Below, piece after piece: positions 22,868 through 34,514 of a DNA stretch of 64,000 nt (the first letter of the stretch is position 1; the number at the start of each line of letters is the position of its first letter). The DNA lies in assembly GCF_014633365.1 (NCBI RefSeq), contig NC_068343.1:24025307-24089306 (forward strand). Direction: 5' to 3'. This DNA comes from Diospyros lotus. Lineage: Eukaryota > Streptophyta > Magnoliopsida > Ericales > Ebenaceae. The notes beneath the pieces were generated by a model. That model was not told the origin of the DNA and did not search any database. It saw only the letters and a list, made by a program, of their open reading frames with translations. A program made the translations under genes and the position numbers.

Positions 22868-24300
22868 TCACTTGTCGTGTTGGTTGTTTGATGAACCAAC
22901 TCCGATATGCAGCAAGCCCAAGCAGTGCTTGAACTTAGTTGTAGTCACTACCTTTGTTGCTATGTCAGCTGGATTGTCCTCAATAGGCACTTTAAGGATT
23001 GTAACAACTTCACCAATTACTTGATCTCTTACAAAATGATACTTTACATCCACATGTTTAGTTCTTTCATGATAAACAAAATTTTTACATAAATGAATAA
23101 CACTCTGCCTGTTAGAAAATACCTTGACCTTACCTTGTAAGAGATGGATTTCCCTTAAGAGACCTTGAAGCCAAATGGCTTCCTTGAAAGCATCGGTAAC
23201 AACCACATACTCTGCTCTAGTGGAAGACAGAGTAACCAAAGGTTGCAGCTAAGACTTCCAACTAATGCAGTTGCTTCCTATGAGGAAGAAGAATGCTATA
23301 GTGGACTTACGGGAATCCCTATCTCCTGCGAAATTTGAGTTTACAGATCCCATTAAGTCAAGAGTATCACATTTTTTCTCAAAATTTAAACCAACACTTA
23401 CGGAACCATTAATATATTTCAGCACATATTTTAAGGTCTCCCAATGAATTTTCTCAGGGTTAGACATAAGTCTACTTAGTAGAGATATAGAATATGCAAG
23501 GTTTGGCCTAGTACTTATCATTGAGTATATTAGGTCCAATTACATTAGCATATGGTATGTTTTCCATTTTAAGAATTTCAGATTCAGAAGATGGACACTG
23601 AGATTTAGACAAAATGAAATGTCTAGCCAAGGAAAAATTAACAACTTTACTCTCAGCCACGCCAAATTTTTGTATAGTTTTAAGCAAATAGTCATGTTGG
23701 TGTATTTTTAAACTGTTTTTACTCCTATTTCTCTCAACTATCATTCCCAAAATTTTCTTCTCAAATCCTAAGTCTTTCATATCAAAATTGGTATTTAACA
23801 AAAAATTTAATTAACATATTTTAGACTTAGACTTGCTAATTAATAAGATATAATCAACATACAAAAGAAGATAAACTGGGTTATCAGATATTATATAGTA
23901 AAAACAACTATCATATTTACTTCGATTAAAACCAATCTCAGCAGCAAAATTATCAAATTTTTTGTACCATTGCCTTGAAAACTATTTTAATCCATATAAT
24001 GATTTTTTAAGCAAACAGACATGTTCAGGATGATGAATGTCAATATATCTAGCAGGTTGTTCCATGTAAATGAGTTCATCAAGATTACCATGTAAAAATG
24101 TAGTTTTGACATCTAATTGTTCAAGTTCTAAGTCAAAATGCACAACAATGGCAAGCATCATGCGAATTGTTTTGAATTTAACCATAGGTAAAAAAATTTC
24201 AATAAAGTCTATTCCTTCCCTTTGTGAAAAAACCCTTAGCTACTAATCTTGCTTTCCACTCTATCAGATAATCTTCTAGTGTTCTTGTGCATCTCCAATT
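22868..24300 (-). pseudogene. Ty1/copia pol relic: reverse transcriptase and RNase H
   Basis: Read from 24300 downward. RT N-part about 24186-24300 (LVAKGFF in broken frames), 23982-24185 (LEQLDVKTTFLHGNLDELIY, KKSLYGLK), RT C-part 23508-23801 (MKDLGFEKKILGM), RT-RNase H linker 23249-23539 (MISTRPNLAYSISLLSRLMS), RNase H 22868-23239 (VTLSSTRAEYVV, HLCKNFVYHERTKHVDVKYH). Frames shift at least three times and integrase, protease and gag are missing upstream. Its 3' LTR is the adjacent 22103-22850. Confidence 0.88.
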
Positions 24301-24819
24301 TGAAGTGCTGAAAAACACATGTTTTCATTAACTATTTTAATCCATAACAATATTTAAAAGCGAAGGTGCTCAATGGCCAGTTCTTTAAGCTATAGTAAAG
24401 TGCATATAGCAAAATGGGTCAGATAGGGAGTCAGATTAAAAATTGCCCTTTCCCATGCTTTCCATGAAAGGAAATGTAAAGGAATTAGAGAAAGGAACAT
24501 GGTCTGGGTTTCCATCAAAAAGATGTCCATCCCAAGATTGATAGGATTTGATGGGATAGAGAACAAATACATAATAGTTTATTTATTTTCATACTAAATT
24601 CTATCCATCCATCTTAAACAAAGGTTCTAACTAATTTCTTTTCATTTCCTTTCTTAAACCCTACTACAGAAATAATATGCTGATTTAACTCATACCTTTT
24701 CCAAACAAAGGAAAAGAAATGATTCATGTACTGTTTTCCTTTTGGTAATTTTCATTATTCTCTTTCTAATTCCCTCATCTTCAGCCTGCAAAACGCAATT
24801 TTAACAGAAGGCAGCATAC
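24301..24819. other. Unassigned stretch between copia relic and CARA exons
   Basis: No coding match on either strand. It could be intron sequence belonging to the CARA remnant. Confidence 0.4.
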
Positions 24820-25016
24820 CTGATACTTAGGCCTCTAATTACTAAACCTGCTAGGAAACATTGTCTTGACTCTTCATCATCTGCAGATGAAGCCTTCCTA
24901 ATTAATTCAGGACTTAGGCATACAATAAAGTAACATAATAGATGACAAATGTATGTGCGTTTGTCATCAGGACGAACTGGCCAGCATAACTAGGGTCAGT
25001 AAGAATCTCCTGATAC
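24820..25016 (-). pseudogene. CARA: Carbamoyl-phosphate synthetase small subunit, two exons only
   Basis: CARA supplies ammonia from glutamine for carbamoyl phosphate, feeding plastid arginine and pyrimidine synthesis. On the minus strand an exon begins at 25016 after acceptor GCAG with YQEILTDPSYAGQFVLMTN; homology stops near 24962 where the expected 'PxIGNTGVN' is replaced. A second exon, 24880-24820, reads DDEESRQCFLAGLVIRGLSI between acceptor CTGCAG and donor GTATGC, with frame and splice sites intact. These are adjacent exons of the N-terminal domain in plant CARA genes. The upstream part with the start, and the downstream glutamine amidotransferase domain, were not found, so it is a fragment. 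Confidence 0.78.
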
Positions 25017-25936
25017 CTGCAATATAACAAGCATACCTGATAATGCATGTTTGTTTTACTTGTGAACTCCTCCACCAGGCTGTTTGATGAATGTGCATGC
25101 TAAGTTTGCTTTGCCAGGACATGAAATACGTTTACTCTATACTGTGAAAAGAAATGAAAGATAAAAAAGTAGTTGCTAAAACAATTTCAGTTTATGTCAC
25201 TAATATGGAAAAATATGCCACTAATATGCATAAACATTCAACCAGATCCACAAAAGCAAAACTAGTTCAAATTTGCTTTTATTACTGATAAAAACTAAGA
25301 ACAAATGTCCTGGCTAATAAGTAGATATTGCTCTACCTGAAGATGTTGAGGAATAGGAACAGCAAATTTGACGTCAGAACTTAACCTGAATGATCCAGAT
25401 TCCACAGCGGCGTATGTTGAGAAAATACAGCTAACGTAGTCTAGCAATTATTTTAATTTTCTGAGTATTAAATTCCAAAAAGGATATAATATAAGTGTAA
25501 CAGACAGAGGTGCACTTGACTTTCTTTCACAAAACAGCTTTATGTTATCAAGAACTAAAACACAAAAGCTTACTTGTCAAAGAGAAGGAAAAAGGGGAGG
25601 GGGAACACAAAAAAATGTGGAGACTTGCATGGAAATTTTGCTTGGCTAACTTTACAGGAAACTGTTTTGGAGAAAATTTTCCTTGAAAACACTTTAGCAA
25701 ATGAATTTAGTTTTCTTTCAGAACCCTTGAAATCCATTCTCATAAAAGAAAAGAGGCAATTAAGATGACCCACTTCTACCTGTCGCTTGATATATGTTAC
25801 CATCACAATATAAGCTAGTGAAATATTCATGTTCTAGGAGCTTGCCCAATATCTGTCTATCAGCAAACAAAACACTAGTATTTGAAATTGCAGAATGCGG
25901 GAAACAGAACTCTCACTTGACAAGATGCAACCAAAG
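25017..25936. other. Unassigned stretch up to the copia insertion
   Basis: I looked for further CARA exons and found none. A minus-strand peptide around 25325-25430 (SGSFRLSSDVKFAVPIPQHL) lies just before a GTAGAG donor-like site and could be an unrecognised exon. The frames at 25570-25830 match nothing known to me. Confidence 0.35.
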
Positions 25937-26789
25937 TGTTGATTTTGTGTGATTCAAAATTGTTTAAATGATTTTTTCATTTGCATTTTGATTTATCAAA
26001 ATTGATTGCATGCTGATTGAGAATGATATTATATTCATTTTTATTTGAATGTAATTGTTATTCATATTAATTGTTGTAATATGCTGTTAATTGTTATGCA
26101 TGCTGTTGTTGTGGGCCATTGGTTATATATGTGGGCTGAGTTTATTATGGGCCAAGACCAAGTTCGTTGTCTTTTCTATGTTGCATTTGTTGCTAGCCCA
26201 GTCCATTTATTGGTCCATTCGACGATGCTATAAAAGGGCAATTCGATGCCCTAATCTCTAGAATGTTCTCTTTTTCTCTTTGGCACACTCTCTAAAACCC
26301 TAAGTCAGCGATTTCTTGAAGCGAGACACATCCCGTGAATCCTTCTTTCTGGTTTCTGGTTTCAATCGATTGGTTGGTTGTTTCCATGGTAAGATCGTGT
26401 GGTAAGTGATTGTATTGCTTTAATCTCTATATTGTTTTAAGCGTCTGAGGCGTGAGAGATTGGTATACTGAAAGGAACAGATCCTAGATCTTGAGATCGG
26501 TTGGAACAGATCTATGCTTGTTCTTGTTTTTGGATTCTATTTTTCAGTCGTTGTATTCGCAATAATGTTTTACTTTCTTTCTTGAAATCTTGTGATCGAT
26601 TGTAAACTTGAGAAATCTAGTGGATTGACTAGAGGCGTAGCCTCTGTCGTGAGTATGATTTATTGATCCGAACGCGTATCTTGCTGTGTCGCTATTTATG
26701 TGTGTGAATTGTGGTTGTAATCTTTCATTTTTTGCTTACTGTGCTTGATTTGTGTTTGGCTGAGAAAATAGGTTGGTTCAAAACCTACA
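25937..26789 (+). repeat. 5' LTR of the copia element
   Basis: TG...CA ends, 853 bp, with TATAAAAG at 26229-26236 as the U3 promoter. Confidence 0.92.
26229..26236 (+). promoter_or_regulatory. TATA box in the copia 5' LTR
   Basis: GCTATAAAAGGGC. The equivalent site in the 3' LTR has mutated to GCTGTAAAAGGGC. Confidence 0.75.
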
Positions 26790-26791
26790 AG

Positions 26792-26804
26792 TGATATCAA
26801 AGCC
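26792..26804 (+). promoter_or_regulatory. Copia primer-binding site
   Basis: TGATATCAAAGCC, a mutated form of TGGTATCAGAGCC complementary to initiator Met tRNA, two bases after the LTR. Confidence 0.85.
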
Positions 26805-27242
26805 ATGGGAATCCAAGATCCCAGTCAAGCTGTCTCATATTCGAAAGGTAAATCATAGATTTGGTAAGATCTTCGAAGAAATAAGTGTTTTTATTTTTGC
26901 AAATACACTTGTCTGCTTTAATCTGTTAGATATATTCTGCATGCCCTAATTTTTGGTATATTCTTAATCTTGAATAAGTAATCTGTTGCTTACTCTATTC
27001 TGTTATACATATACTGTCGTATGTTCTTGTTTGTATTTGAAAACCTAATTTAGGTTTAATTAATTTTTTTTGGGAAAACTAATTTTTCAATCTTTGACCT
27101 CGTATACAAAATCTAAATAAGATTGATATCTTATTTGTTTTTCATCTCTGTCTATTCCTATTTCTACTTTGAACCTATCTAATTAGTTTCAATAAATTCA
27201 AATATCACATGTAATTACCATTTTGTTTTATTACTCATATAA

Positions 27243-28108
27243 ATGGCTCTATCTAAATATGAATTAGATAAGTTTGATGGTAGTGGTGATTTTTCATTGT
27301 GGCAAAAGAAAATGACTGCCACAGTGGTTCAAAACCAGTGCTCTGAAGCACTGGATGAACCTTCTATAACTGAGAAAGATAAAGTAGAACCCCCCTACCC
27401 CTAAAATGCGAAAAATGGATAGATTAGCCTACAGTCTAATTATTTAAATCTATCTGATAATGTCCTTAGACAAGTAAATAAAGAGGATACAATTTTAAAG
27501 TTTGGAATAAGCTAGAATCGCTGTATATGACTAAATCTTTAACCATTAAGATTTATTTAAAAAGAAAATTATTTGGTTTTAAAATGAATACCTCTAAATC
27601 CCTAGAAGAAAACCTAGATGACTTTAATATCATTGCAATGGGTTTAGAAAACATAAATGAGAGTATTTTTGAATAAAACCAAGTTGTAATCCTTTTAAAT
27701 GCTTTGCCTGAGTCATATAGAGACCTAAGGACAGCTATGCAATATGGTAGAACTTCCTTATCCTTAGAGGATGTAGTATATGCCTTAAGATCTAGAGATC
27801 TTAAAGATGATAAGAAAGATAAGAAGATAAATAATGTTGAAGGCTTAAATGTAAAGGGTAATTGGGAACATAAATCAAAGAATAAAGGCAAAGGGAATTC
27901 AAGGGGTAGAAGTAAAACGAGGTCTAACTCAAAGTCTAGAGGAATAAGTAGGGGATCCTCTAAAATAAGAACATGTTGGTATTGTAAGAAAGAAGGCCAT
28001 GCAAGAAAGAATTGTTTCAAAAGAAGGAAAGACTTAGAAAATGTGAGAACTCAAGTAATCAAGATGCAACAAATGTATCTGATGGATATGATAGTGCAGA
28101 GGGCCTAA
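27243..28108 (+). pseudogene. Copia gag, with zinc knuckle, frame broken
   Basis: The start ATG at 27243 opens MALSKYELDKFDGSGDFSLW, the standard copia gag N-terminus, and hits TAA after about 54 codons. The middle is in other frames. The last part (27704-28108) carries YRDLRTAMQYGRTSLSLEDV, a basic linker and the CCHC knuckle CWYCKKEGHARKNC that binds RNA. Capsid packaging of the element's RNA would be its role. At least one frameshift and several stops inactivate it. Confidence 0.88.
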
Positions 28109-28129
28109 TTCTGTTAGAACATGCCATAG

Positions 28130-29385
28130 GTGATGAATGAATTTTAGATTCAGGTTGCACATTTCACATGACACCTAGGAATGACTAGTTGCTTAACTTC
28201 CAGCATATAGAGGGTGGGAAAGTCCTAATGGGAAATAACCAATCCTGCAATATAATTGGTATAGGGTCAGTTAGGTTTAAGATGTGGGATGGAGCATATA
28301 AGATTTTAGATAATGTGAGGTTTGTGCCTAACCTTAGAAGAAATCTTATTTCCCTAGGCATGTTAGATTCAAATGGAGGGTCTTATAAGTATGAAAATTT
28401 ATCCTTAAAGTGTTTAAAGGATCCATGGTAGTTTTTAAGGGAATCCGTAAGCAAAGACTGTATGTCCTGCAAGCAGAGACTAGAGACTATCTCTGGCAGT
28501 GTTGCAGTCTTATCTTTTGAAAATGATGACACTACTTTGTGGCACAGAAGGCTGGGTCATATATGAATGAAAGGTTTGCAAGAATTAAGCAAACAAAACA
28601 TCTTAGATCTTAGGAGGATTAATGTTTTAGACTTTTGTGAGACATGTGCCTTGGGCAAGTCTCACAGGTTACAGTTTGTCTCTGCAACTCATAAGTCCAA
28701 AGATGTCCTAGAGTATGTTCATTCTGATATTTGGGGATCTCCCCAAGTCCCTAGCTCCCTTTCAGGCGCCCAATATTTTCTTTCCTTTATAGATGACTAT
28801 TTTAGGAAGGTTTAGGTCTATTTCCTTAAGCAAAAGAGTGAATCTTTTGCAAAATTTAAGGAATGGAAGACATATGTAGAACTACAATCAAGCAAGAAAT
28901 TAAAGACTCTTAGAACAGATAATGGCTTGGAATTCTGTAATCAAGAATTCTCAAATTTTTGCAAACAAGTAGGCATTGCAAGGTATAGAACTTGTAGTGA
29001 AACTCCTCAGCAAAATGGTGTTGCTGAACACATGAATAGAATCATTTTAAATAAGGTTAGATGTTTTTTCAAAGACTCTAACTTGCCCAAGAAATTCTGG
29101 GCTAAAGCAATTTCAACTGCTTGTTACCTTATAAATAGATCCCCTTCCTCTGCCATAAACATTAAGACTCCTGAACAGTTATGGAGTGGCAAAATCCCAT
29201 CATTAAATCACCTTAGACCATTTGGATGTATTGCCTATGTCCATAAGAAAGAAGGGAAGTTAGACCCTAGAGCCAAGAAGGCTGTATTCTTAGGATACCC
29301 TCAAGGGGTAAAAGGATACAAATTGTGGCTGATTGATGAAAAGAAGACTATCATCAGCTGGGATGTAGTATTCAAAGAATCATAA
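28130..29385 (+). pseudogene. Copia protease and integrase
   Basis: Protease active-site motif ILDSGCTFHMTP follows a stop near 28140 (Asp retained). The gag-pre-integrase region reads LWHRRLGH with FCETCALGKSH (H..H..C..C, about 28540-28670). The integrase core has SDIWGSPQVP, SFIDDYF, LRTDNGLEF (28915-28935) and SETPQQNGVAEHMNR, so the DD35E residues appear present. TAG-type stops at 28814 and other sites break the frame. Ends KEDIISW-like region WDVVFKES at 29385. Confidence 0.88.
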
Positions 29386-29583
29386 TACTATACCCCAAAT
29401 AAGGTGGAAAATACAAAGGTAGACCAAATTGAAAAATTTCAATTTGTGGTGGAAAGGGATGTCCTTAGTGATAGGGTAGTGGAGTCTAGCCTAGAGAGTA
29501 CTCAAGTGTCTAGTTCTCCAGAACTTGCTGAATCTGAGATAGAAAATGAGGATAATGAGAATTCAGTTGAAATCATTCCTTAA

Positions 29584-30453
29584 TTGGATGATTATATCCT
29601 ATCTAGAGATAGGGTGAGGAGAGAGATTAAACCTCCTGCTAGGTATGCCCATGCTGATGTTATTGCCTATGCTCTTAATATTGAAGATTCAATTGAGCAT
29701 GATGAACTTGTTAGTTATCATGAAGCTTGTTCCAGTAAGTATAGAATTAATTGGTTAAAGGCAATGAAGGAAGAGATAGAATCTCTTCAAAAGAATAATA
29801 CTTGGATACTTGTAAATAAACCTAAAGATCAAAAGGTTATAGGCTGTAAATGGATATTTAAAAGGAAGCCAGGTATTCCAGGAGTAGAACCATCCAGATT
29901 TAAGGCAAGGGTAGTAGCCAAGGGTTTTTCCCAAAGAGAGGGTATTAACTACCATGCAATGTTCTCCCTTGTAATAAAGCACACCTCTATAAGGTTAGTT
30001 TTAGCCTTAGTAGCCTTGCATGATCTAAAACTTGAGCAATTAGATGTGAAGATTGTCTTTCTTCATGAAAGCCTAGAAAAACATATATATATGGATCAGT
30101 CTATAGATTTCATAGAAAAAGGTAAGGAGAATAAGGTTTGGTTGTTGCAAAGGTCCCTTTATGGTATAAAGCAGTCTCTTAGACAATGGTATAGGAGATT
30201 TGATGAGTTTATGCTAAAAAAAAATTACACTAGGTGTAACTTTGACCATTGTGTCTACTTTAAACAGCTTAAAGGAAAGCTGTTCATATATCTCCTTATA
30301 TATGTAGATGATATGCGTTTAGCATGTAAAGAAAAAAGAGAAATAGATAGATTGAATCAAGCCCTAAAATTAGAATTTGAAATGAAAACCTTAAGAGCAA
30401 CCAGGCGTATTTTAGGTATAGGCATTAATAGAGATAGAAAAAGAGTACTTTGA
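29584..30453 (+). pseudogene. Copia reverse transcriptase
   Basis: 289 codons open: NNTWILVNKPKDQKVIGCKW, FKARVVAKGFSQREGINYHA, LKLEQLDVKIVFLHESLEKH, and the catalytic LLIYVDDMRLACK. Some conserved positions are altered (for example FLHG to FLHE, YGLKQSPR to YGIKQSLR). The frame is lost at 30453 before the RNase H. Confidence 0.9.
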
Positions 30454-30593
30454 CCTTGTCTCAATCTGGTTACTTAAAGAAAGTGATAAACCTCTTTGAT
30501 ATGGAAGGCTGTAAACTTGTCACAACCCCTATTCCTCCTCATTTTAAGCTTTAGTCTGTAAAATAAAACTTACCTAAAGAAGAAGATGAGTAT

Positions 30594-31226
30594 ATGAAAA
30601 AGGTTCCCTACTCTAATGCTATGGGAAGCCTTATATATTCCATGATAGGTACGAGACCTGACATAGCCTATGGAGTTAGCCTAGTAAGTAGATTTATTTG
30701 CAATCCTTCTAAGGAGCATTGGTCAGCTGTTAAGTGGGTTCTTAGGTATTTGAAGGGGTTAATAGATAAGGGTTTAGTGTTTAGTTCAAATGCTGAAAAT
30801 TCCAGTAGCATTCAGGGTTATTATGATTTTGATTTTGCAGTTGATTTAGATAAAAGAAGGTCCTTGTTAGGATATGTTTTCACTATAGGTGGAAATGTGA
30901 TAAGCTGGAAATCAAATCTCCAGTACATAGTGGCTTTATCAACCACTGAGGCAGAATATGTTTCCTTAACAGAAGCTATGAAAGAAGCTATTTGGTTACA
31001 GGGAATAGTTAGAGAGTTAGGTCTAGGTGACCAAATCCCTAAGGTATTTTGTGATTCCCAAAGTGCCATTCATCTCTCAAAGAATATTGTATTTCATGAG
31101 AGAACCAAGCACATAGATGTGCGTCTTTATTTTGTGAGGGATATTATATCCAAAGGTCAGATTAAGGTAGCTAAGATTTCTACTCTAATAAATCCAGCAG
31201 ATATTCTAACTAAGTCTGTCCAGTAG
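30594..31226 (+). pseudogene. Copia RNase H
   Basis: Another frame from the RT. MGSLIYSMIGTRPDIAYGVS, RYLKGLIDKGLVF, GYVFTIGGNVISWKS, STTEAEYVSLTEAMKEAIWL, VFCDSQSAIHLSKN, ERTKHIDVRLYFVRD, NPADILTK. The catalytic Glu and Asp (EAEY, CDSQ) are retained; the first Asp (usually YCDADWAGD) lies in a degraded stretch DFDFAVDLDKR. Confidence 0.9.
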
Positions 31227-31332
31227 CTAAGTTTGAGCAGGCCTTAGATTTGCTCAATGTTCTTCCAACGTAGTTGTGGAAGACTTGCAGGGGTCTTTAG
31301 TCATAAATCAATTATTTAATCCATTCTTGAAT

Positions 31333-31344
31333 GAAGGTGGAATT
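31333..31344 (+). promoter_or_regulatory. Copia polypurine tract
   Basis: GAAGGTGGAATT abuts the 3' LTR. Confidence 0.8.
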
Positions 31345-32195
31345 TGTTGATTTTGTGTGATTCAAAATTGTTTAAATGATTTTTTCATTTGCATTTTGAT
31401 TTATCAAAATTGATTGCATGCTGATTGAGAATCATATTATATTCATTTTTATTTAAATGTAATTTTTATTCATATTAATTGTTGTTATATATTGTTAATT
31501 GTTATGCATGCTGTTGTTGTGGGGCATTGGTTATATATGTGGGTAGAGTTTATTATGGGCCAAGCCCAAGTTCGTTGGCTTTTCCTTGTTGCATTTGTTG
31601 CTAGCCTAGTCCATTTATTGGTCCATTCAACGATGCTGTAAAAGGGCAATCTGATGCCCTAATCTCTAGAATGTTTTATTTTTCTCTCTAACACACTCTC
31701 TGAAACCCTAAGTCGGTGATTTCTTGAAGTGAGACACATCCTGTAAATCCTTCTTTCTGGTTTCAATCGATTGGTTGGTTGTTTCCATGGTAAGATCGTA
31801 TGATAAGTGATTGTATTGCTTTAATCTCTATATTGTTTTAAGCATTTGAGGCGTGAGAGATTGGTATATTGAAAGGAACATATCCTAGACCTTGATCTTG
31901 AGATCGGTCAAAACAAATCTATGCTTGTTCTTGTTTTTGGATTTTGTTTTTCAGTTGTTGTATTTGCAATACTATTTTACTTCCTTTCTTAAGATCTTAT
32001 AATCGATTGTAAACTTGAGAAATCTAGTGGATTGACTGGAGGTGGAGCCTCTACCGTGAGTAGGATCTTTGATTTGAACACGTATCTTGTTGTGTCGGTA
32101 TTTGTGTGTGTGAGTTGTGGTTGTAATCTTTCATTTTTCTATTTACTACGCTTGATCTGTGTTTGGCCGAGAAAATAGTTGGTTCAAAACCTACA
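31345..32195 (+). repeat. 3' LTR of the copia element
   Basis: 851 bp, diverged copy of 25937-26789, followed by AAAAG. Confidence 0.92.
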
Positions 32196-33191
32196 AAAAG
32201 GCAGTTGTCTCTCTACTTCTAAACCATGATTATAATAATTTGCAATTCAGAGTAAAGAGATAAGTGAAGGCTGCCAAAACTATTATCAAATTTAGGCACT
32301 TATTCATCCATAACTGGCACAATCTAGATTATTGAGGAAAAATAGTTAGTTGCTGAAAGGGTTAACAAAAAGTGGAGAGCTAGTTGCTAAAAGTTTACAT
32401 GGAAGTCTCTTGCTTATGTTCTAATCCCTCAATAGAAGCATATAAAAGAGTTATGTTTCAGCTGATGTTGGGTATTAAGCAGTAGATCACACAAAAGACC
32501 TGTTTTACCTTTAGCAACATTTGCACAAGGTGGAAACCCAAATTCTAAAAATTGATGTTTTCTCACAGAATGCAAGGAGCTATTGGAAACAAACAATAGA
32601 CCCTATCTAGACTAAAGATCAATGTCTTTCTTTTATTTAAGCCAAGTGAAACCTAGGGTATAGTAAACCTCTAACATCATTTAATTACTTAAGGATTGGC
32701 ACCCATTTGAGGAGAAGGATGCTGAATAAACCAAAACTCATATTCATGCATTATTTTTCCAACTACAATGCACACAAGCAAGCAAGCACATGCCAACATA
32801 ATGTGTATGTTCATTTACATACACTTTAAACTAGATCAGTCATCAATAAGCATGGTTGCATGTGCAACTTCCTTTGCTTCAGTAGTGTACAAAATAAGGG
32901 CACAACCGGCCCAACGAATTTGGGGGTCTTAGACGAAAAAATTTGTCGAGGGCTTTTCAAGAGTATTATTTTTTTTATAAAAAAATAAATAATACACATT
33001 TTTACCCAAGCATTTCATCATTTTATTAAATAAAAAAAGTTAAAATTCAATCAACTATAAAATATAATAATCTCTTAACGACAACAAATTTTCAATTAAA
33101 ACATAATGTCTCAGAGATAAAAAAAAAAATCATCAAATAACCTACTACAATAAACAAAGAAAAAAAAAACTATTTTTTCTTAAAACTCTAA
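32196..33191. other. Unassigned stretch, continuation of the copia target region
   Basis: No coding match. AT-rich with poly-A tracts near 33119-33170. Confidence 0.4.
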
Positions 33192-33948
33192 GGGTGCGTT
33201 TGGTACATGAGAAGTTTTTAAATTTCTGGGATTTATAATTCTTGGAAATGCTCTTGGAAATATTTAATTCCCAAGATTTATGCAATTCTATGTTTGGTTA
33301 GCTTTAAACATTCTCAGGAATATTGAGTATTCTTTTATGAGAATCTCATTCCTATGTTTGGTTTAAATGTAATATTCTTGAAAATTCATGTTATTTTTTC
33401 AAAATTATCCTTATTTAATTTTTTATTTAAAAATAATAAATTTCTTCTACTAGATAAAATATTAGGACCCACAACATCTTTAGAAAGTGAAAAAAATATC
33501 ATTTTTTTATACATTATGTACATATATGCATGTGTATATATATATAATATATTTGTATGAATATCTACTTTAATATATATAATATTTTATAATAAATAAT
33601 ATAAATATATTATAATATATATTTTTATATTTAATATATAATATATAAATATATGTATATATAATATATTTAATATAAATATATATATAATATGTTTGTA
33701 TGGAGTTATAAAAGGGTAAATGGTGTTTTAGTCTTTTTCTTTGTTAAAAACATTCCTAAGTCCATGGAAAACTTAGATTCTCAATCCTCTCATAAAAATC
33801 TTTTTGTGAGAAAGTTACTTAAAAATTATTCTTGGGAATCCAATTTCTCAAAATTCTTTTTATAAAGAAATTGTACAAACATGGAAATACAGATTCCCAA
33901 TCTAATATTCTCAGGAATCTTAAAATTTCTCCTATACCAAACGCTCCC
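33192..33948. mobile_element. PIF/Harbinger (Tourist-like) MITE
   Basis: Terminal inverted repeats: left GGGTGCGTTTGGTACATGAG, right (reverse) GGGAGCGTTTGGTATAGGAG, with similarity continuing further in. Flanked by the 3-bp duplication TAA on both sides (33189-33191 and 33949-33951). 757 bp, very AT-rich inside, no transposase. Confidence 0.85.
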
Positions 33949-33951
33949 TAA

Positions 33952-34514
33952 GAAGATCAGTGCGAGCAAAAAACTATATATTCTTGATTCTCCTATAGAA
34001 GGAAACAAAACAAAATATTAAATTGATAGCATTAAAAAGATAAAATTCACCAAGAATGTGCAACTTTTCATTCTACAAATATGTGTTGAACTATGTTTAG
34101 GTTTATATAAAATCAATTTTTCTTGCCTTTTGAGATGCAAAATTGTTGATTGAATCTCTATAATGAAGTTTATCTAATAAATCATGATCAATAGATAATA
34201 TAACTAATCCATGCAATCTTTCATGCGACATATATAGCTGACCTCAAATATGATTTTATCAATTTTATTTTTAAAAAATTTATTTCTGCTGAAGCTACTG
34301 AAACTAAAATTGTGAACAATATTCTATAAATAATATATCGACTCTTTTGATGTAATAAAGAATTTTCATTGGAAAAGAATCAACTCTTTCGCTTCTCGAC
34401 CATTTTGGCCTGACTTTAAGGATATGAGATAAAGAATAATTTCCCTGAGGCGCTTGAAAAGTCATGACCTGCCCTTGATGAGATAACTTCAGAAATTAAT
34501 GCGAGGGGGGGGGG
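33952..34514. other. Unassigned AT-rich stretch
   Basis: No gene found. CTCGACCATTTTGGCCTGAC near 34397 is a non-repetitive GC-richer patch with no open frame. Confidence 0.4.

Larger units (their letters stand above)
25937..32195 (+). mobile_element. Full-length Ty1/copia retrotransposon, coding region broken
   Basis: LTRs of 853 and 851 bp (TGTTGATTTTG...ACCTACA) flank, in order, a primer site, gag, protease, integrase, reverse transcriptase and RNase H, which is the copia order. Flanking pentamers are CAAAG (25932-25936) and AAAAG (32196-32200), a duplication with one mismatch. The YVDD context and gag start suggest the Tork branch, but that is tentative. LTRs differ by many substitutions and small indels, and the frame changes several times, so the insertion is old. 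Confidence 0.93.
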
